Notes: a model not told the origin generated them from the sequence alone. DNA of 64,000 bases from Protonemura montana (GCA_947568835.1 OX387602.1:14373021-14437020), one strand, 5' to 3'; shown: positions 1-14,271, counted from the stretch's first letter. Numbers and translations: made by a program.

Positions 1-1
1 A

Positions 2-3000
2 AGAACGACGTCGTCAAGGCCCAAAAAGCAGTTCATCTGTAAGTTCTGCAACCGGCAGTTCACCAAGTCGTACAACCTGCTGATCCACGAGCGAACGCAC
101 ACAGACGAACGCCCCTACTCTTGCGACATCTGCGGGAAGGCGTTCAGGCGGCAAGACCATCTCAGAGATCACAGGTAAATAAAAACAATAATAAATTACT
201 TAATTATACATGTCGTATGGTCATGTATGACCGATGGTAAAACTAGCGTAGGTATTTCTCGAGAAAGGAATGCAGGGGGAGATAAAGAAATGGTGAAATA
301 TTTCGTACGTGTACTAGCATAAGAAATAATCAAGTCTCTTGGCCTACACCTACGCGTTAGAAGTTACCTATCCAATGACATGTAATTCGATGAGGATGCC
401 TTTGCCTGCAACCTATACAGGCCAGTCGACAATGATCACCCACAAAAAAATCGTTTGTTTCCAGTCTGGCTGCTGCAGCTCTCAAACACGAAGGCTTCTC
501 CGATTGCGGTTGACCCTTACCCATGATAAGCTCTAATTATATGCGCACAATGGTTGTAAGAATTGGTTCACTTTTATCAATGTTCATCTTACAGTTTCTG
601 GATAAAATTTCACAGTGCGGTCCATTAGAAACTCGTCGCTGTTTGGATGCCTACTGGCAAGCGCGTGCGCTTTGCATTTAGCGAACAAACCTGCCGCTGT
701 CCCTCACATTTTTCATGTTACCTCTGTTTTATGCGTTACACGCACGTTAATATTGTGCCAGTAGCTAAATATTATGTGGGTTTAGTAGTAATTATCATGT
801 TCTCAAGTCTGATCTAATTTATATTTTGAATAGCCACCCTCGGGCTGAACCTGAAATTGGAAGCAGGTTTCAAATTATTATAACAGGGCTATTTTATTCT
901 ATTATACCTCCGCTTGTAGACTCACTGATTAAAGTTAGCCTCCAGGTAACAGAAGCTGGAAGATTATTATCACACTTATAACAAGCGCAATTTCATGTCA
1001 ATCTGAATTCATAAAGTACATTATTATACAAATAGGCAGGTAAGCTACTACTGCTTACACAGAAAAACATAGAACCATAATGGAAAAATATTTTCTTACA
1101 ATCTTCTTTGAAGATACAAGCCAATAATAGCCAGCACCTATTGTCTTGATATTTTAATTACCACCTTCACAAGATGGGGGTAATGATTAATGTGTAACAC
1201 TCTTTAACACATTATATTTGGCGTTTAGATTAATTTAAACAGAGATTAACTAAATGTGCTGCACCTCGGTTTAACACGTCAGACGTTGGCGCCTGTTAAT
1301 AGTGGGATGTTAAATGTTAATTACTAATTGTTATTTGTTACTCGCTGGTCAGGTAAGACGATACAGGTAGGTAGAACTATTGCAGACATTTGTGGTTACA
1401 AGAATCTTGACTTGCAGTTACTGTTTGATGACTGAGCAAAGCCACTCATCAACATTGTCTGGAAATATTCGAAACAGGGGTATACCTACACGGTTAGAAA
1501 ATCAGTTATTGCCCATTTTTCTACTCTTTATTTAACGTTACCGTCAGTTTTTGTTTATGAAAATAATGTATTCTGCAGTCAAAATGTTATCGGTCATATC
1601 TTTGCTAATCACAATGAAAGTTTACGTGCGTGTTGGCAGTGATTGCTTTATCATTAACATAATTTTAGGTAAATAATGTTAGGTTTAAATAAAAAATAAA
1701 AAAAGTCAACTAAAACGATTTACGCACATATCATTTTGATAAATCCATATGAAAGCCAAAAACTTACTCTCAAAACGACACATGTAAAATAGTCTTTGTC
1801 CACCCCTGCGCGGTACATTAACACTAGAACGCTCATCAACATCTTTGCAAGGTGGGCAGGTGGGCGCAGAAATCGCGAGTGCCAATATATTTGTCATGTG
1901 ACACCTTCTAGGTGGGTCTGGAACTCTCCGTAATTTAGTGGATTGAGTTACCCGAGCTTGCCTCTTAGCCAGGCTTGCAACGCTCGCCAACAATGTGTGA
2001 GCAATGTGTCTATTGTGAATTGCGGTTCAACCTGACACGAGGTCGTCTACTTACCTCAGAGAAAGACATCTAGAATTGCAACTAATTAAATTCAGTTCTG
2101 CTAAGACCAGAGCTAACTCATTACTGTACGGCTCTTTTCTAGTTACTTGGAGAGAAGTGGAACTGTGGAATAGTTGATTTATTTGTCTATGAAGGGATGG
2201 TTGTTGAAAAATAAATCAATTTGGAAATAGTTTTTCATGAAAATCTGCCCAAAAGAGTAGACAAAAAATATACATAAATACTCCTATGAGTTTCAAGGAC
2301 ATAATTGCATTTACCGCTGCAACAATTTTCAATTTTACGCTCATCTAAAAATATAAATAACTTTTTTATAACTTAAGAAAGGTTTAAGATAAAAAAAACA
2401 ATGTCCTTTTTATATGTCTGACAGATGTGCTGTTGACAGGACTGCCTCAAATCCTAGAATCTTGAGATCTGACGACCAATGGGTGCTCTTCATGTATCAT
2501 TGCGTCGGCTGCAGTGCATAGGTGCAAAGTGAAGACGCAATTACCTCTAGTAAATGCGTTTACGTGTGTGTTCGATCGCGAATGGTTACATGGCCTAGAA
2601 GAGCACATGCGTCTGCGGTCTGTGGTTTCATTGTAAGATATTATTGAACACCTCTGCACCTCTGCATCAACACCCTCTCGACTACATTGTGGTCATCATT
2701 TGTTTTCTTACGTTACACTCCGTGCAAGCTCGTTACCTGCCTACGATTCACTAACGAGAGGTAGATTCTGCACTGTACGTGAGTCAGGATTTTCATAGGT
2801 TCCAAATCTGAATTCATGGCACGCTTACCAAAATAACGAACACTTTTTAAAGACGATTTTTGTCAGTGTTATCAAAGCTTGTTTCGGTTTTTTTTATTTG
2901 AATCTAGTCGGCATGTACCTAATTTCGCAGTAATTTTACAAGCAATGTGTGGATCTATCTACCTACATGATGCATCTGTTTTATTATTATTTACTTTTTT

Positions 3001-4607
3001 TTTATGAAAGGTACAATTTTTCTGCATTGAAAATTAATTCTCTGGTTGGGCGCACGGTCAAGAATGCCGTGTGAGTAATCTGCAACATAACTAGTTTGCT
3101 TGTTACATCAGTTGGATGCAACCAAACGATAAAAAATAGCAGAACTGTGAGCACTTATTGCAAGACCAGTTAAATCGCATGCAAAATCAAAATATACATA
3201 ATAATAGAAAATAAATGCGTGTGCGTGGACCGAACACCACATTGCAGTCTCTGTTCGAAGCTAAATTATACGCATTATGGTATCGATGCATTTTTAGTGA
3301 CTGACCAGGCACGTCCACCATCACATTAGTAGAGTGCGTGATTTTTTTTTTTTTAGAATCACCTTAAAATTTACTGGCGCCGATTAAAATGGAAGCTTTT
3401 ATTTTTCACGGAAACTCCCTGGTTCCTGCAGTGTTGTTGCCGTTAAATATTGATTTGATATATTGATTTTATTACTGAATATTCAATCAGAACACGTTTT
3501 ATCGATGCCACAGCACGCGATTTTAGTTTATGCCAAGTGAATCTTGTAACTTTCAATGATAAACTGCATGAAACTAGAATTATCTTCAATGATTTGCAAC
3601 CTCCAGACAACGAATACATTTCCAAGAGTTGAAGAACAGAAACAAGGTACTCAATAAGATTCGATCGCTTGTGGTTGATAATGTTCGCTCGAACCATCCA
3701 CCTGTACCATAATATAAGATTCACTTTAGAAGGAATCTGTGTAAAAATAACTTGCACTGGAATAACAAGTTAACTGATCAGTGATAGAGTTCATTATCTT
3801 GTACATCTAGTTCAAAAGCTGGCACAAGACTGATTTTTTTGCCCACACTGCAATAAATATAGATGCCGATAAATGCAATAAAAGTAAAGCTTACAGGAGG
3901 GACCACCCTTCTCTATCGGCTTGCTTTGACTGTAGGTATCTTTATTAACCATTGCAGATAATACAACATACAAAATAGTAAATAATTTTCTTTTTTCCTT
4001 CTGCATAAAATTGTTTAAATGATCGTCGAAGACTTCACAGGACGAACCTTGTACGCAATATAAAAGCAACCTGAGACCTTTCCTTAGCGGTCACAAATAA
4101 GAGATCAAGGCTTTGAATACGAACGAAACTAATAAAATCATAAACGCTTTCTGTTTCAGGTACATCCATTCGAAAGAGAAGCCGTTCAAATGTGGCGAGT
4201 GCGGCAAAGGTTTCTGTCAGTCGAGGACGCTGGCCGTGCACAAGATCCTCCACTTGGAGGAGTCCCCGCACAAGTGCCCGGTCTGCAGCCGCAGCTTCAA
4301 CCAGCGGTCCAACCTGAAGACTCATCTCCTAACACACACCGACATCAAACCGTACAACTGTTCGGCATGTGGAAAGGTCTTCCGCAGAAATTGTGATCTC
4401 CGACGCCACAGTCTAACCCATAATTTGGGCGCCTCTGCGTCTTCTGGCTCGCCGAACGGTTACGGCGAAGGTTCGGGTGTCGGCAGCCCGTCGTTGGCGG
4501 CGACGGCAGCTGCGATTGCCGGTAACATGTCTCCTCAAAGTGCGGCGATTGCGCTCAGTTCGCCAGCGTTTAGCATCGAGGCCATCATGAGTGCGTCGAG
4601 CAAATAG
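2..4607 (+). CDS. sob: Odd-skipped family C2H2 zinc-finger protein, sob-like (5' partial, last two coding exons)
   Basis: Exons are 2..174 and 4160..4607, joined by a GT..AG intron that splits an Arg codon (AG|G). They encode the last 206 residues; earlier exons lie left of the window. Five classical C2H2 fingers sit at residues 11-33, 39-61, 67-89, 95-117 and 123-145 of the fragment, separated by TDERP, SKEKP, LEESP and TDIKP linkers. This linker series and [20 protein letters not shown] are diagnostic of the Odd-skipped family. Five fingers fit sob or bowl; odd has four. The fifth finger, [25 protein letters not shown], resembles sob as I remember it. The 61-residue tail is Ser/Ala/Gly-rich and ends with FSIEAIM, an eh1-like Groucho-binding motif, so the protein is probably a nuclear transcriptional repressor used in segmentation, leg joints and gut. 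Family assignment is very sure; sob versus bowl is less so. The drm gene 36 kb away favours sob. Confidence 0.88.
175..4159 (+). other. Intron of the sob-like gene
   Basis: Donor GTAAAT at 175 and acceptor TTTCAG ending at 4159. The intron sits between the second-finger helix (DHR) and YIHS, the same position and phase as the drm intron at 41652, which supports common descent. It is AT-rich and I see no gene, RNA gene or clear transposon inside it. Short open frames in it lack domain-like sequence. Confidence 0.85.
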
Positions 4608-4960
4608 CAGCGATACCACACACACACAATACCATGTTACAGTGTTAAATGTAATAGCAAATACTTGTTCACTTTTATGACGTTTTTTATATATATGTAT
4701 ATATATATATATATATTGCAGTCGTATTCTTAAACAATAAAAATATCATCATCGACATGTCCAAGATGCCGATCTGTCATCTATCCATTACCGCGAGAAC
4801 ATTAAAGAACATTAATAGACGTGCATTGCACAGTCGCAAATTCATGGTGGTTCCTGCAAATGCATTCTAGACGCAAAGTCTGCTCATTTTCTGTCTATAA
4901 TTGTTTTTATTCATTTATTATTCTACAATAAAGATTACAAAATGACATTTTTTTTTAAAG
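4608..4960 (+). promoter_or_regulatory. 3' UTR region of the sob-like gene with two poly(A) signals
   Basis: Downstream of the TAG at 4605-4607 there is an AT-rich stretch with a (TA)n run near 4690-4716. Canonical AATAAA hexamers lie at 4736..4741 and 4927..4932. Either could end the transcript; the first gives a UTR of about 150 nt. Confidence 0.5.
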
Positions 4961-7900
4961 AAATTTAATTGCTTTTGTAGAAAATTTGCTGGGTGTGCAT
5001 ACATGCCTTAGCTTCTCTCCGGGATTTGAGTGAATTCCCTCAACAAGTTGGTGCCAATGCCTGAATAGAGGTCTCGCATGGCTTGAAGTGAACCGCACGT
5101 AATTAGGATGGCCGATTAGCGCTCTGGCTCCAAGAACCAGTGGAGGACCAGAGGAAATCCTGCTCTTGAGGAGCTTATCATCCTACACACCATCTCAAGT
5201 CTAAACGATTCTGTGATTGAGTACTTGCTGAAAACCTTGCTGTGTGGTCCTCAATCCATCTCGAGATGCAATAATCTCACCAAGGAAAGGTGCGAAAATG
5301 CTGAATACAAAGCAAGGATTTGACAAGTATTTTTTAGACATAAAAATAATGTCACCAACACGAGTTGTGTCAAGTTGTGTGGTCTGTACCTTAGATAACA
5401 AACCGAGATACTTTGCTAACATTCTAATGCCATGGCTATAGGTGAACATCTTTTTGTCAAGCCTACTTTATTTACAGTTTACAATGCATGTAAATGCTTG
5501 TTATAAAGTGTCGGGTGTAACATTACAGCATTCTTTCGAAGAGTGAGCCATAATACATCGACACCTTTTCCCTTTTCAAGATGGCAGCCATTGTTAATTG
5601 TAACATTAAGATGTTCACCGCCACCGCCACACAAATGGTCCATCTTTTGTCAAGAGGTCCATTGAATTGCAGTGTGAATCGAGGATCATTCATCTGAGAA
5701 GGTGCTAGAAAGAACGCGTGCCAATCATTTACCGCAGCATCAATTCTACGACAACATGTTGCTAGTTAGTTGTTACCAATTCGATGAAAGCAGGGATGAA
5801 CAAACTGATAGTATCACGGGAAATTAGGCCATTTTCCAAGGAGTTTACCGAATTTTACGAAGACTAGACCTGGCTCATCTATAGTGGAAATCCAAACTTT
5901 ATTATTTAGAAAATGTTTTACAAACTCTTTTCAGCTATAAACTAAAGTTTTGTTCATTTCAATAACACCACAATTGTCATAGGAAAATGGTTTCCAATCT
6001 TCATTTCAATTTTACGCTCGTAACGGAAAATCTCTACTCGATCGCTCAGGTAAGTTTTCTCTGCAGTATCTCTGATTTCTGTAACGTTAATCCAAATGTC
6101 TACAATCTAATCGGTCTAAATTTCAAACTCGAATCTTGAATATTTCCCCTCTGCAGCATATCCTACCCATAGATCGAACTGTGTTGACGCTGTTTACCCC
6201 TGTAGGTGCATTATAAAAGCAAGGGCCGACGTGTTTGCGGTAGCACTTACGGCACGGCACAGGTGTGAGTTATCAAGACGCGATACAGTCCTCTACGCTC
6301 TTTGTTAACCTCAAGAGGCTCTTAGCATGGTAAAAAGCATCTCTTTTCAACACTTAGCCCTTTATATCATTAGATATCAACTGTTGTTACGGTTACAGCT
6401 CTAAGAGGTCTATCTAATAGTTCCTTTTGTATCGAGAAATAGGCAGTTCACTTCCTTGTCCGGAGGTTTGATAGGTAGGTGTCCACCGAATACGTGCGCT
6501 CCTTTGTCTAGTTGTATAAAACCGCGATCCTTTTTATAAAATATTTCATTGACCACAAAGATGTTTATCTTTTATAAACGATGAGAGAATTTTTGAGCGC
6601 TGTTCACTACCGAATTCCACAGATTCAGATGTAAATGAAACGGCTGGTCATGTATGATTTCTTCATACACACACAAATCTCTTTCTGAGACACCGAAATC
6701 CGATTGTAACTTTGATAAAATTCCTTTTCGCCATTCTCCATTTTCTAGTGGGCAATTGGTATGCTGGAAATTTAACTCTGAAGGCTATCTTATTTGGTTG
6801 TTTCACCTTTTTACACCAACATTGTTCGGCAATGGGCATCAGTCAGTGTACAACAGCTATCAAATCTTAAAAAGGAAGAACCAGATTTGCATCATGTAGC
6901 AAAATATATATACTCTGGTGTTGAACGCTTTGTTTCTTTCTCTACCCCTGTCCCCCGTCACAGTAAAAACCACGATATTCTTGTTTCTCATTATTTTCTT
7001 TCAGTCTCCATTGGCTGTAAGCGAAATGCGTGACTCGATTCTCATTGGATGCATGTGAGTGTTTAATCGGCATTGTGGCATAACAGGCCAATAAAAATGT
7101 GCAATATTTAGGCCTAGATACGAGGCGAGATTTCTTGTGCTGATGGGTAACTGCGGGGACCAGTGCAGCTTGTCTCAGCACGTTGGGAACTGCATGATTT
7201 GAAATCGATTACTGTCATAAACTTTGAAAAAATATCATAGTAACTTATTTTCAGAATAAAATAAACGAGATTTGTGAATTGTGTTTTCTATTCACACATT
7301 AAATAAAATCTGAAGTTTAATATTATTTTCATGGTTTTTATTTACCAAAAATGTATGCAGATTACTTTATTATAATTAACTAGGATTATGTGTTAAGAAA
7401 TTAATTTCTACGCAACCTTTTGAGTGACCTGCAAATTTACTTTGGGTTTCGAATAATTACCAAAGTCTCAGGAGCAAAGTCGGCTTCGCAGGAGCTTCTA
7501 GTGGTAGCTAAAACCACTGTTCGCACAGATGCAACAGAAATTAAATACAATTTCTATCAGTAGATTTCAATGGACCCTCTTCCAGCAAGAACATTTGTCT
7601 GCTTTTAATTCCTATTTAATACCAAGTTGAAGCTCTGTAATTTCGACATCGCTTCTGCTCCAACAAGTTCGCAACTGTTACACTGAATAGTTGAACTCAA
7701 TTCGGGACCCCGCTAATCGGCACAGGGGTCCATACACACACATGGGGATCAAACTTGAATATCAGCAGCGCAAATGACACACACACATGAGCTCTAAAAA
7801 AATAATTAAGAACCCTCTCACTTTCACACAAAACGTGAAGGTACATCCCAGGAATCGAATGTGACGGCGTGGAAAGATGCGAAGGCATGGAGTCTCGTTG

Positions 7901-9520
7901 GGTTTTAATGGTTACCGCACGAGAAGAGATGCTCCCAGTGCAGGCAGTCGGATTAATGCTGACGAGGTAGTTTGTCGAAGAGGGTTGGTCATTGTTGGGT
8001 GTAGCTCGGTTTCAGAATATTAAGAGTGAATTAGAGATCGGAGGTGGTGAACTATTACACCGCTGGAGATGATGATAGCGTGGAAGGGTGGGTGGGGGGT
8101 GGAGCATTACCATCTGACTATTTCGTTCGTCATCATGCCAGGTGCTTGCTCGAATGTATTATTGTTATGAGGTGATTTCACTACACTTATATGACGGCTG
8201 AATCTTGTGTTTGAAATATCATTCTGTTAGATGTAATTGTAAAATTGTTTGCTTAGACGTCACAGGAGTTTGCCAGGTGTGTATGCGCTGATAACTGCAC
8301 AGTTAAATAGAAATATAATTTTTAGTTTTACTGCAATGTTGGATTGTTTTAAAATCTCAATATTACTTGACTTGAGGAAAATCTAATTAACTGTGCTTTA
8401 TAAAGTCGCTGTCATGACAATACTCCTACACACCAATTAAGTTCACAGCAATAAGTTTACTTTAGTTCAATTACACCACACATATTTTCTCAATAAAAAA
8501 ACGCTCAACTGCTTAATACCACTCTTTTCAATCACGTCATATACACAAACTGCTCAAATAATTATTTCCCCATTAGAGTTCCATTGCTCCATAAAACCAA
8601 CGAACAATTTCCTCTAATCTCACGCGCACCTTTCTTCCTTTTTTCGCCAAACTAAGGATTTCCCTGTCACGAGAAGACTTTGAGGCATCACGCGTTATTC
8701 GCTTCCTACCCGTGATCTTGTAGATAGATACCCCTTCTTAACAACAGGTAAACATCGTTTATTGGTTCTTAAACAAGAGCCACTTTAACACTTAAAAATT
8801 GTTCAAAGTTCTTATTTCTGTCAAATTCATTGCCATTCCTTTTCCCCTTGTGAATCCAATAAAACCCTTATCAGAGTATGCAAATGTAGGCTGTCATTCA
8901 AACAAAATCAAGCAAACCTCTGCAACACACCTTGATATTCACATCGATAAAAATATATTTGTTTATCTAATAACAAAACAAAAAGGCTGACTATTCGACG
9001 TAAACGTGCGGCCAATTTGCATACTCTACTACTACGTGTATAAATACCATATCAACCGCATATACAACCCAGTAAAGGTCTGGCGCCTTCTCCACGATCC
9101 GTATGAGTTTCCAAGTCATCACGTCGTCGCTCCCTCGGTGGGACCCTCTGTTTCTCTCTCGTCTTGCTCCTGGCGAAACGGTCCGTGGCGCATCGGCGAT
9201 CCGATCGGTATTCCGTTTGATTGCGTGGGAGAATTATTCCCAACACCCACACAAAACGGGCGAAAAAAATCGGACAACACATTCCGAGTTATTTCAAGGA
9301 AATTGACCATTCAAGGAAATTGACCTGCTGGCCCATAGGAAGGGTATGCGTGCTCTGGGGCATTGTTTTTACAACATGAGTAGGTATAACTCTTTTACTA
9401 CGACCCACAAGATTGATATAAATGTTGGAATTAGTTTAGCTTAGGTCTCAGTGCTTACTATGAGAAACTATTTCAGTTAACTATATGATTGCAGCTTGAT
9501 CGGCTTTAAATTGCGTATTT
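4961..9520. other. Non-coding DNA, start of the sob-drm gene desert
   Basis: No coding exon recognised. Open frames are short and look like chance. A moderately GC-rich patch at about 9085-9275 interrupts AT-rich sequence. At about 8740-8775 there are GATA-like (TAGATAGATA) and forkhead-like (GTAAACA) words, compatible with an enhancer but not proof of one. Confidence 0.45.
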
Positions 9521-9936
9521 GGTAGGTAGGTTGGTTGGTTAGTTGGTTGGTTGGTTGGTTGGTTGGTTGGTTGGTTGGTTGGTTGGTTGGTTGGTTGGTT
9601 GGTTGGTTGGTTGGTTGGTAGGTAGGTTGGTTGGTTGGTTGGTTGGTTGGTTGGTTGGTTGGTTGGTTGGTTGGTTGGTTGGTTGGTTGGTTGGTTGGTT
9701 GGTTGGTTGGTTGGTTGGTTGGTTGGTTGGTTGGTTGGTTGGTTGGTTGGTTGGTTGGTTGGTTGGTTGGTTGGTTGGTTGGTAGGTAGGTTGGTTGGTT
9801 GGTTGGTTGGTTGGTTGGTTGGTTGGTTGGTTGGTTGGTTGGTTGGTTGGTTGGTTGGTTGGTTGGTTGGTTGGTTGGTTGGTTGGTAGGTAGGATGGTT
9901 GGTTGGTTGGATGGTTGGTTGGTTGGTTAGTTGGTT
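9521..9936. repeat. (GGTT)n tetranucleotide microsatellite, about 416 bp
   Basis: Roughly 100 tandem GGTT units. Paired GGTAGGTA variant units recur at 9521, 9617, 9781 and 9885, at intervals of 96, 164 and 104, all multiples of four. Their recurrence suggests that blocks of the array were copied by slippage or unequal exchange. The last 50 bp contain GGAT and GTTA variants. All frames are open because the unit is 4 nt and has no stop word, giving spurious VGWL and NQPT repeat proteins on the two strands. Confidence 0.98.
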
Positions 9937-12900
9937 TAATACTTTCATTTAATTATTGGGCTGAATGTATCACCTAACTTTGCCAGGTAGATGATATGCA
10001 AGTCCATTAAAAAAACCTTGAATTTTTTCAAAAAGAAGAGAATGTAAAGAGTGGAGCAATAGGAGAGAAATTTTGCACTGTTGTTTTCATTTAAATGTTG
10101 CGTAAACTAGTTAGTTTGCATATTTAGAGCGGGCTGTGGAGGTAGATAAAGGGGTTATAAAGTAAACGGCATTATCGGTAACATCATGGAAAATAAAATA
10201 AATATATTACAAACATTAAGCCTGAAGTGTCATTCTACCTCAGTGAATCTAAATTTGAAATAAATTGTTTTCTTTTTTATATAGATTTGCAGCTATTTGC
10301 GCATTTCCGTGCAGGTTTGCGAACGCTTCCTGAGCCTGGATGTGCTATAGCGGCCGTGCGATTGGTCGAAAGGCACGGGACCAGGAGACTTTAACGCACG
10401 GGGCGCGCTGCATCGGATATCAGGTCGGTCTTGCGTCAGGTTCGCATGCCCCAGCCAGATTGATCTTCAAGGCTGGCGACGATTGGTCACTAGCCGATCG
10501 TGATACTGAAGTATTAACCTCATCTCCGCACCTTCATATCAATCTTGTGACTTTTCAACATGAGACGTGTAATTAAATGTGAGAGAATTTTAGTGTTTTC
10601 TTAGAAAACTCAAGTCGCGAGGGCAGTCCAAAATAAGTTTTACAAATTTCCATCCCTTCCGTGCAAGGTTGGAAGACCAAGAAGAAAATAAATAGGTATA
10701 CTAACATATTCCAATGCAGTAATTTTCTTTGCCAACTTCGAAAATTCAAAATAATATCAAGCATATGAGATGCAATGGTAGATTAAACTTTCGGTATCCA
10801 TAGAGATGCTGAGAACGCCTGACAGAGCTTCTCAACTCTGCTATCTTATGTTACCGTGGGTACATAACGGGTAAAGTTTCTTTTTAATATACAAATTTAA
10901 GAAGCAAAAGAAATCTATTTTAGTATTCTAGAAACTTAGGTATACCTTTACCCAAAGTAATGACTTATAACACTTCAACAAAGTTTTCGTTAAAATTATA
11001 CGATTACCATTTTCTCATTTATTAAATTTCTGACTGAAATTTACTAGGCACATATTATACAGCGTACACAATTCTTAATTTATTTTCGTATAAGCAAAAC
11101 GGTTCCTTTTCCATCTAGTAATTATTTTTTGATATGACTTAAGCATAATGAGTTATGATAACGTGCCAATCGGTGTGCTGGGGCCCACTCAGGCGTAGAT
11201 TGGAGTCTGCGTGGACCGACACCGGCCGGCATCTCCCAGCAAAGATGAGGAGACTGAGGCTGATTACGCGCCAGAGCAGCGCCTTTGCGGCTATATGCTC
11301 TCGGTGACGGCTAATACTTAATGGTGCTCAGCGGGGGTCCTGCGGCCGCTTAATGCACCACCCTAGTCATCAAGCCTCCCGGCACTGTCTGCTTTGCCCG
11401 CTCCACCGACAATCGCCGTCGTTCCAAAGTCACAATAATGGGCGCGCTTCTTCCTTGTATATCCTATATCGGGTTGGCATCGTCATCCGAAACCCATCGT
11501 TCGGCGTAAAAAAGTAGAACAGTTTTGTCATGTTTTGCTTTCTTCATTAGGGTGTATTCTCGTGGGGAAATTAGTGTAAGTATTTTAAAAGGTATCTTAG
11601 ATTTGTTGATTAAAAAGAACACCAAAGTATAATATTTGATACATTTTTAGAAATGAAATAAAAAATCAAGCCAACGAGAATTCTTGGGAATTCCATAATT
11701 TTTTGTTTTTTTCGAGGAAAGCTCCTAGAGCCGGAGACACACGGCAGATTTTAAGCTTAACCCCATAAGCTGGTAAAGTTGTTATCACCTTGGTAACTAC
11801 CTTTGAAGATCTGGAAACACCGTCTGTAACTGGCTGATCATCTTCTTCTTTGTGGATCTGACCCCTGGAAGTGTTGAACGTCTTTCCTCCAGGCTGCATA
11901 TCTCAAAGAAAGCTGTTGCTTGTTCATTATTATTTACTATGTTTTATTAAAGTATCTGTTTTCTTGGTGTGTTACGAGATTGGAAATTGGCAATTATCAT
12001 CAGTAGCCAAGTGTAAAATATTGGCTCAGTTGAAATGGTCCTCTATTCATGCTCTAATAGCTGAAATCGCCGTAAGCGGGGGACTCGTGCATTTTGGTCA
12101 TCTACAAAGTAGTAAATGTACTTTATGATGTAGTTGTGTTAGTCAGGCTTTTTTCTTGTTTCCAAATGTGCCTCGAATATCTGTGTAAGAAATTAGTTTA
12201 CACGAGCTGGGTTTGACTGTTATATCATTTCTTGGTAGGAGTTCTTTCATGGGACGCACAGGGAAAGTGTAGATGTGGTTATGGAACCGTTTTGTAAATA
12301 TTTACCGGGCTGAAATTGCCATAACTTACTTCCAAAGGAGCGCTAGCCGGATAAATTGTAATGCTTAACCCGAAAGATATGATAAGCCACGTAAAGATTA
12401 TCCCACAGTTGGATCTCTGGCAGATTGGTACTGCTCCTCTCCGTTCTCACGATAGCAGAAGTAATTGGTTCCATTAGTTTGGCTCTTAGAGGCAGTTACA
12501 CCGAGAAGGGTTTAATCCTGGGCAGCAATGACATTGATACATGCCGTTGTAATGGTTTATCAATACCCGGCATGTCCCGACCACACAAACCTATAATCAT
12601 CCCAAAAATAAAATACCTACTCCTTTGATAGCGGTAATTTGATAGTAATTTTTTCTTTATCTTTTTATACTTTGTTCACGATTTACTTATCTACGAAAAA
12701 CGGGATCTTGCACATTCGATATGATCGAGAGCAATGTCGGAAGGGTTCACTTGGGGGAAGCCATTTCATTTCCGGTAATCCTTTGATTAGACTCGTTCAC
12801 TTAGCGTAGGGTGCTTGTTTTGTGAAGGTTTGCCAGCAATGGTAGCTTTTGCTCCCTTGAAGGTTTCCGTCACCGCAAATAGAGTTGGGACTTTCAATTA

Positions 12901-14232
12901 CAAACCTGATCTTCTAATCTCTCACCCAATATTGGTATTGCCAAAAAAATGTCACAGACAAACCTCCTTTCCTAGAATGTTTAACTTACCACAAAATTAT
13001 TGACTAAACTTCCGCTGTCAATGGTAAATACCTATAATAAAGCGTCCGTCTATCGTCTTTGATGTTAGATTACTGTGTTTGGAGATGGGGCAGAACACTT
13101 CCTCGTAAATTCGGTGCCATGCGGACACTGGTGACATCCTGCACAGATTTAGTTAGGGGCGTCGCCGCTCGACGACGCCGCCGCTGCCGCCGCCGCCGCA
13201 GGGCGTTGTCGTAGCGCATTGAGGAGCGGTGAACGCTCGAAAAGACGTGGCTGTACCCATGCACATGAAAGCTGTAATTTTAACTTTTTGAATATAATAC
13301 TGCCAGGCTATGTCGCTCTGTCATTCGTGAATGCCGACCATCCATCAGCGCTCTTCAATACCAGAATACAAAGCCATACACACAGCAACATGATTTTTTT
13401 TCACCAGATTCTTGAACGAGAATGACACCGTGTCACATTGTCAATTGTCGCGAACAATAGACGGCGCATCGTATGATAGATCCAGCAATATATCGTAGTA
13501 ATTTACAGCTTTGAGTTACGTAGGTAATAACACACAAAGTGTAGTGTGGTACCGATGGTAGTATAATGTATTGTTGGGTCTCTCGTCTCATGTCTTTAAT
13601 ATGTGAATTAAATTAGGAATTCTTAAACTCCTATTAGATGGCAAGAATATAAGGCTTCATGGCTCATAAAGAAAATTTACTTGCTTATATGCTAGGGCCA
13701 AATTGTCGGTCGGTGGATTAATAAAGCCTTATGAATGGAAGTGTCCATTCATTGTTTTATAAATTCAGATAGAGACGTTGTATACTCTTAGAGAAAAAAA
13801 AAAACTGGTCGTAGTTTTTTTGTCACGGATAAAAAATAGTGCGTCGGATTGTTTGTATAAATAACCATGATGTCAACATTTCCATTCTTCAAGCCGAACG
13901 CCATCCTCTGCAGAATCAGAACCACTTCGGTTATGTCTTTGTCGTCTCAGCTTTATGCCAGAGAAACCACCTGGAATTCATTGAAGCTTTCCAAGTGGTC
14001 CACCAAAGGCCAACTGTTCTGATAGCGACTATCAGTTAGGTGAGATAGCGCGTTTCAGAGGGCGGATGGCCCTAGATGAGTGCGGGGTCCGACTTAATGG
14101 GCCCCCGAGGAACGCGCTGGAATGCGATCTGAGGCCGGGGCCGGGGACGGAGCCGCACAATGGTCGTGTGCTCAGCGGGTGACTCCTCGATGACAACCAC
14201 ACTACGCGACAGCATCAGGGCCGCCAGCGCCA

Positions 14233-14271
14233 GGGGGCAGGGGAGGCAGGGGGTGGAAGGGGGGGGGGGGG
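14233..14271 (+). repeat. G-rich tract with four or more G-runs
   Basis: A 39-bp purine stretch carries G-runs of 5, 4, 5 and more than 12, separated by 1-4 bases. This is the layout expected for a G-quadruplex on the plus strand. It lies in a GC-rich island. The long homopolymer part may also be an assembly-sensitive region. Confidence 0.7.

Noticed and set aside
4035-4325. 96-codon minus-strand frame over the sob-like zinc fingers
   Set aside because: Antisense shadow of the finger exon; the plus-strand frame has full family homology and splice sites.
9481-9948. 155-codon minus-strand frame of NQPT repeats and plus-strand VGWL repeats
   Set aside because: Pure translation of the GGTT microsatellite, open in all frames because the 4-nt unit contains no stop.
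11728-11765. Possible transposon terminus (CCGGAGACACACGGCAGATT)
   Set aside because: I could not find a matching inverted copy or a target duplication.
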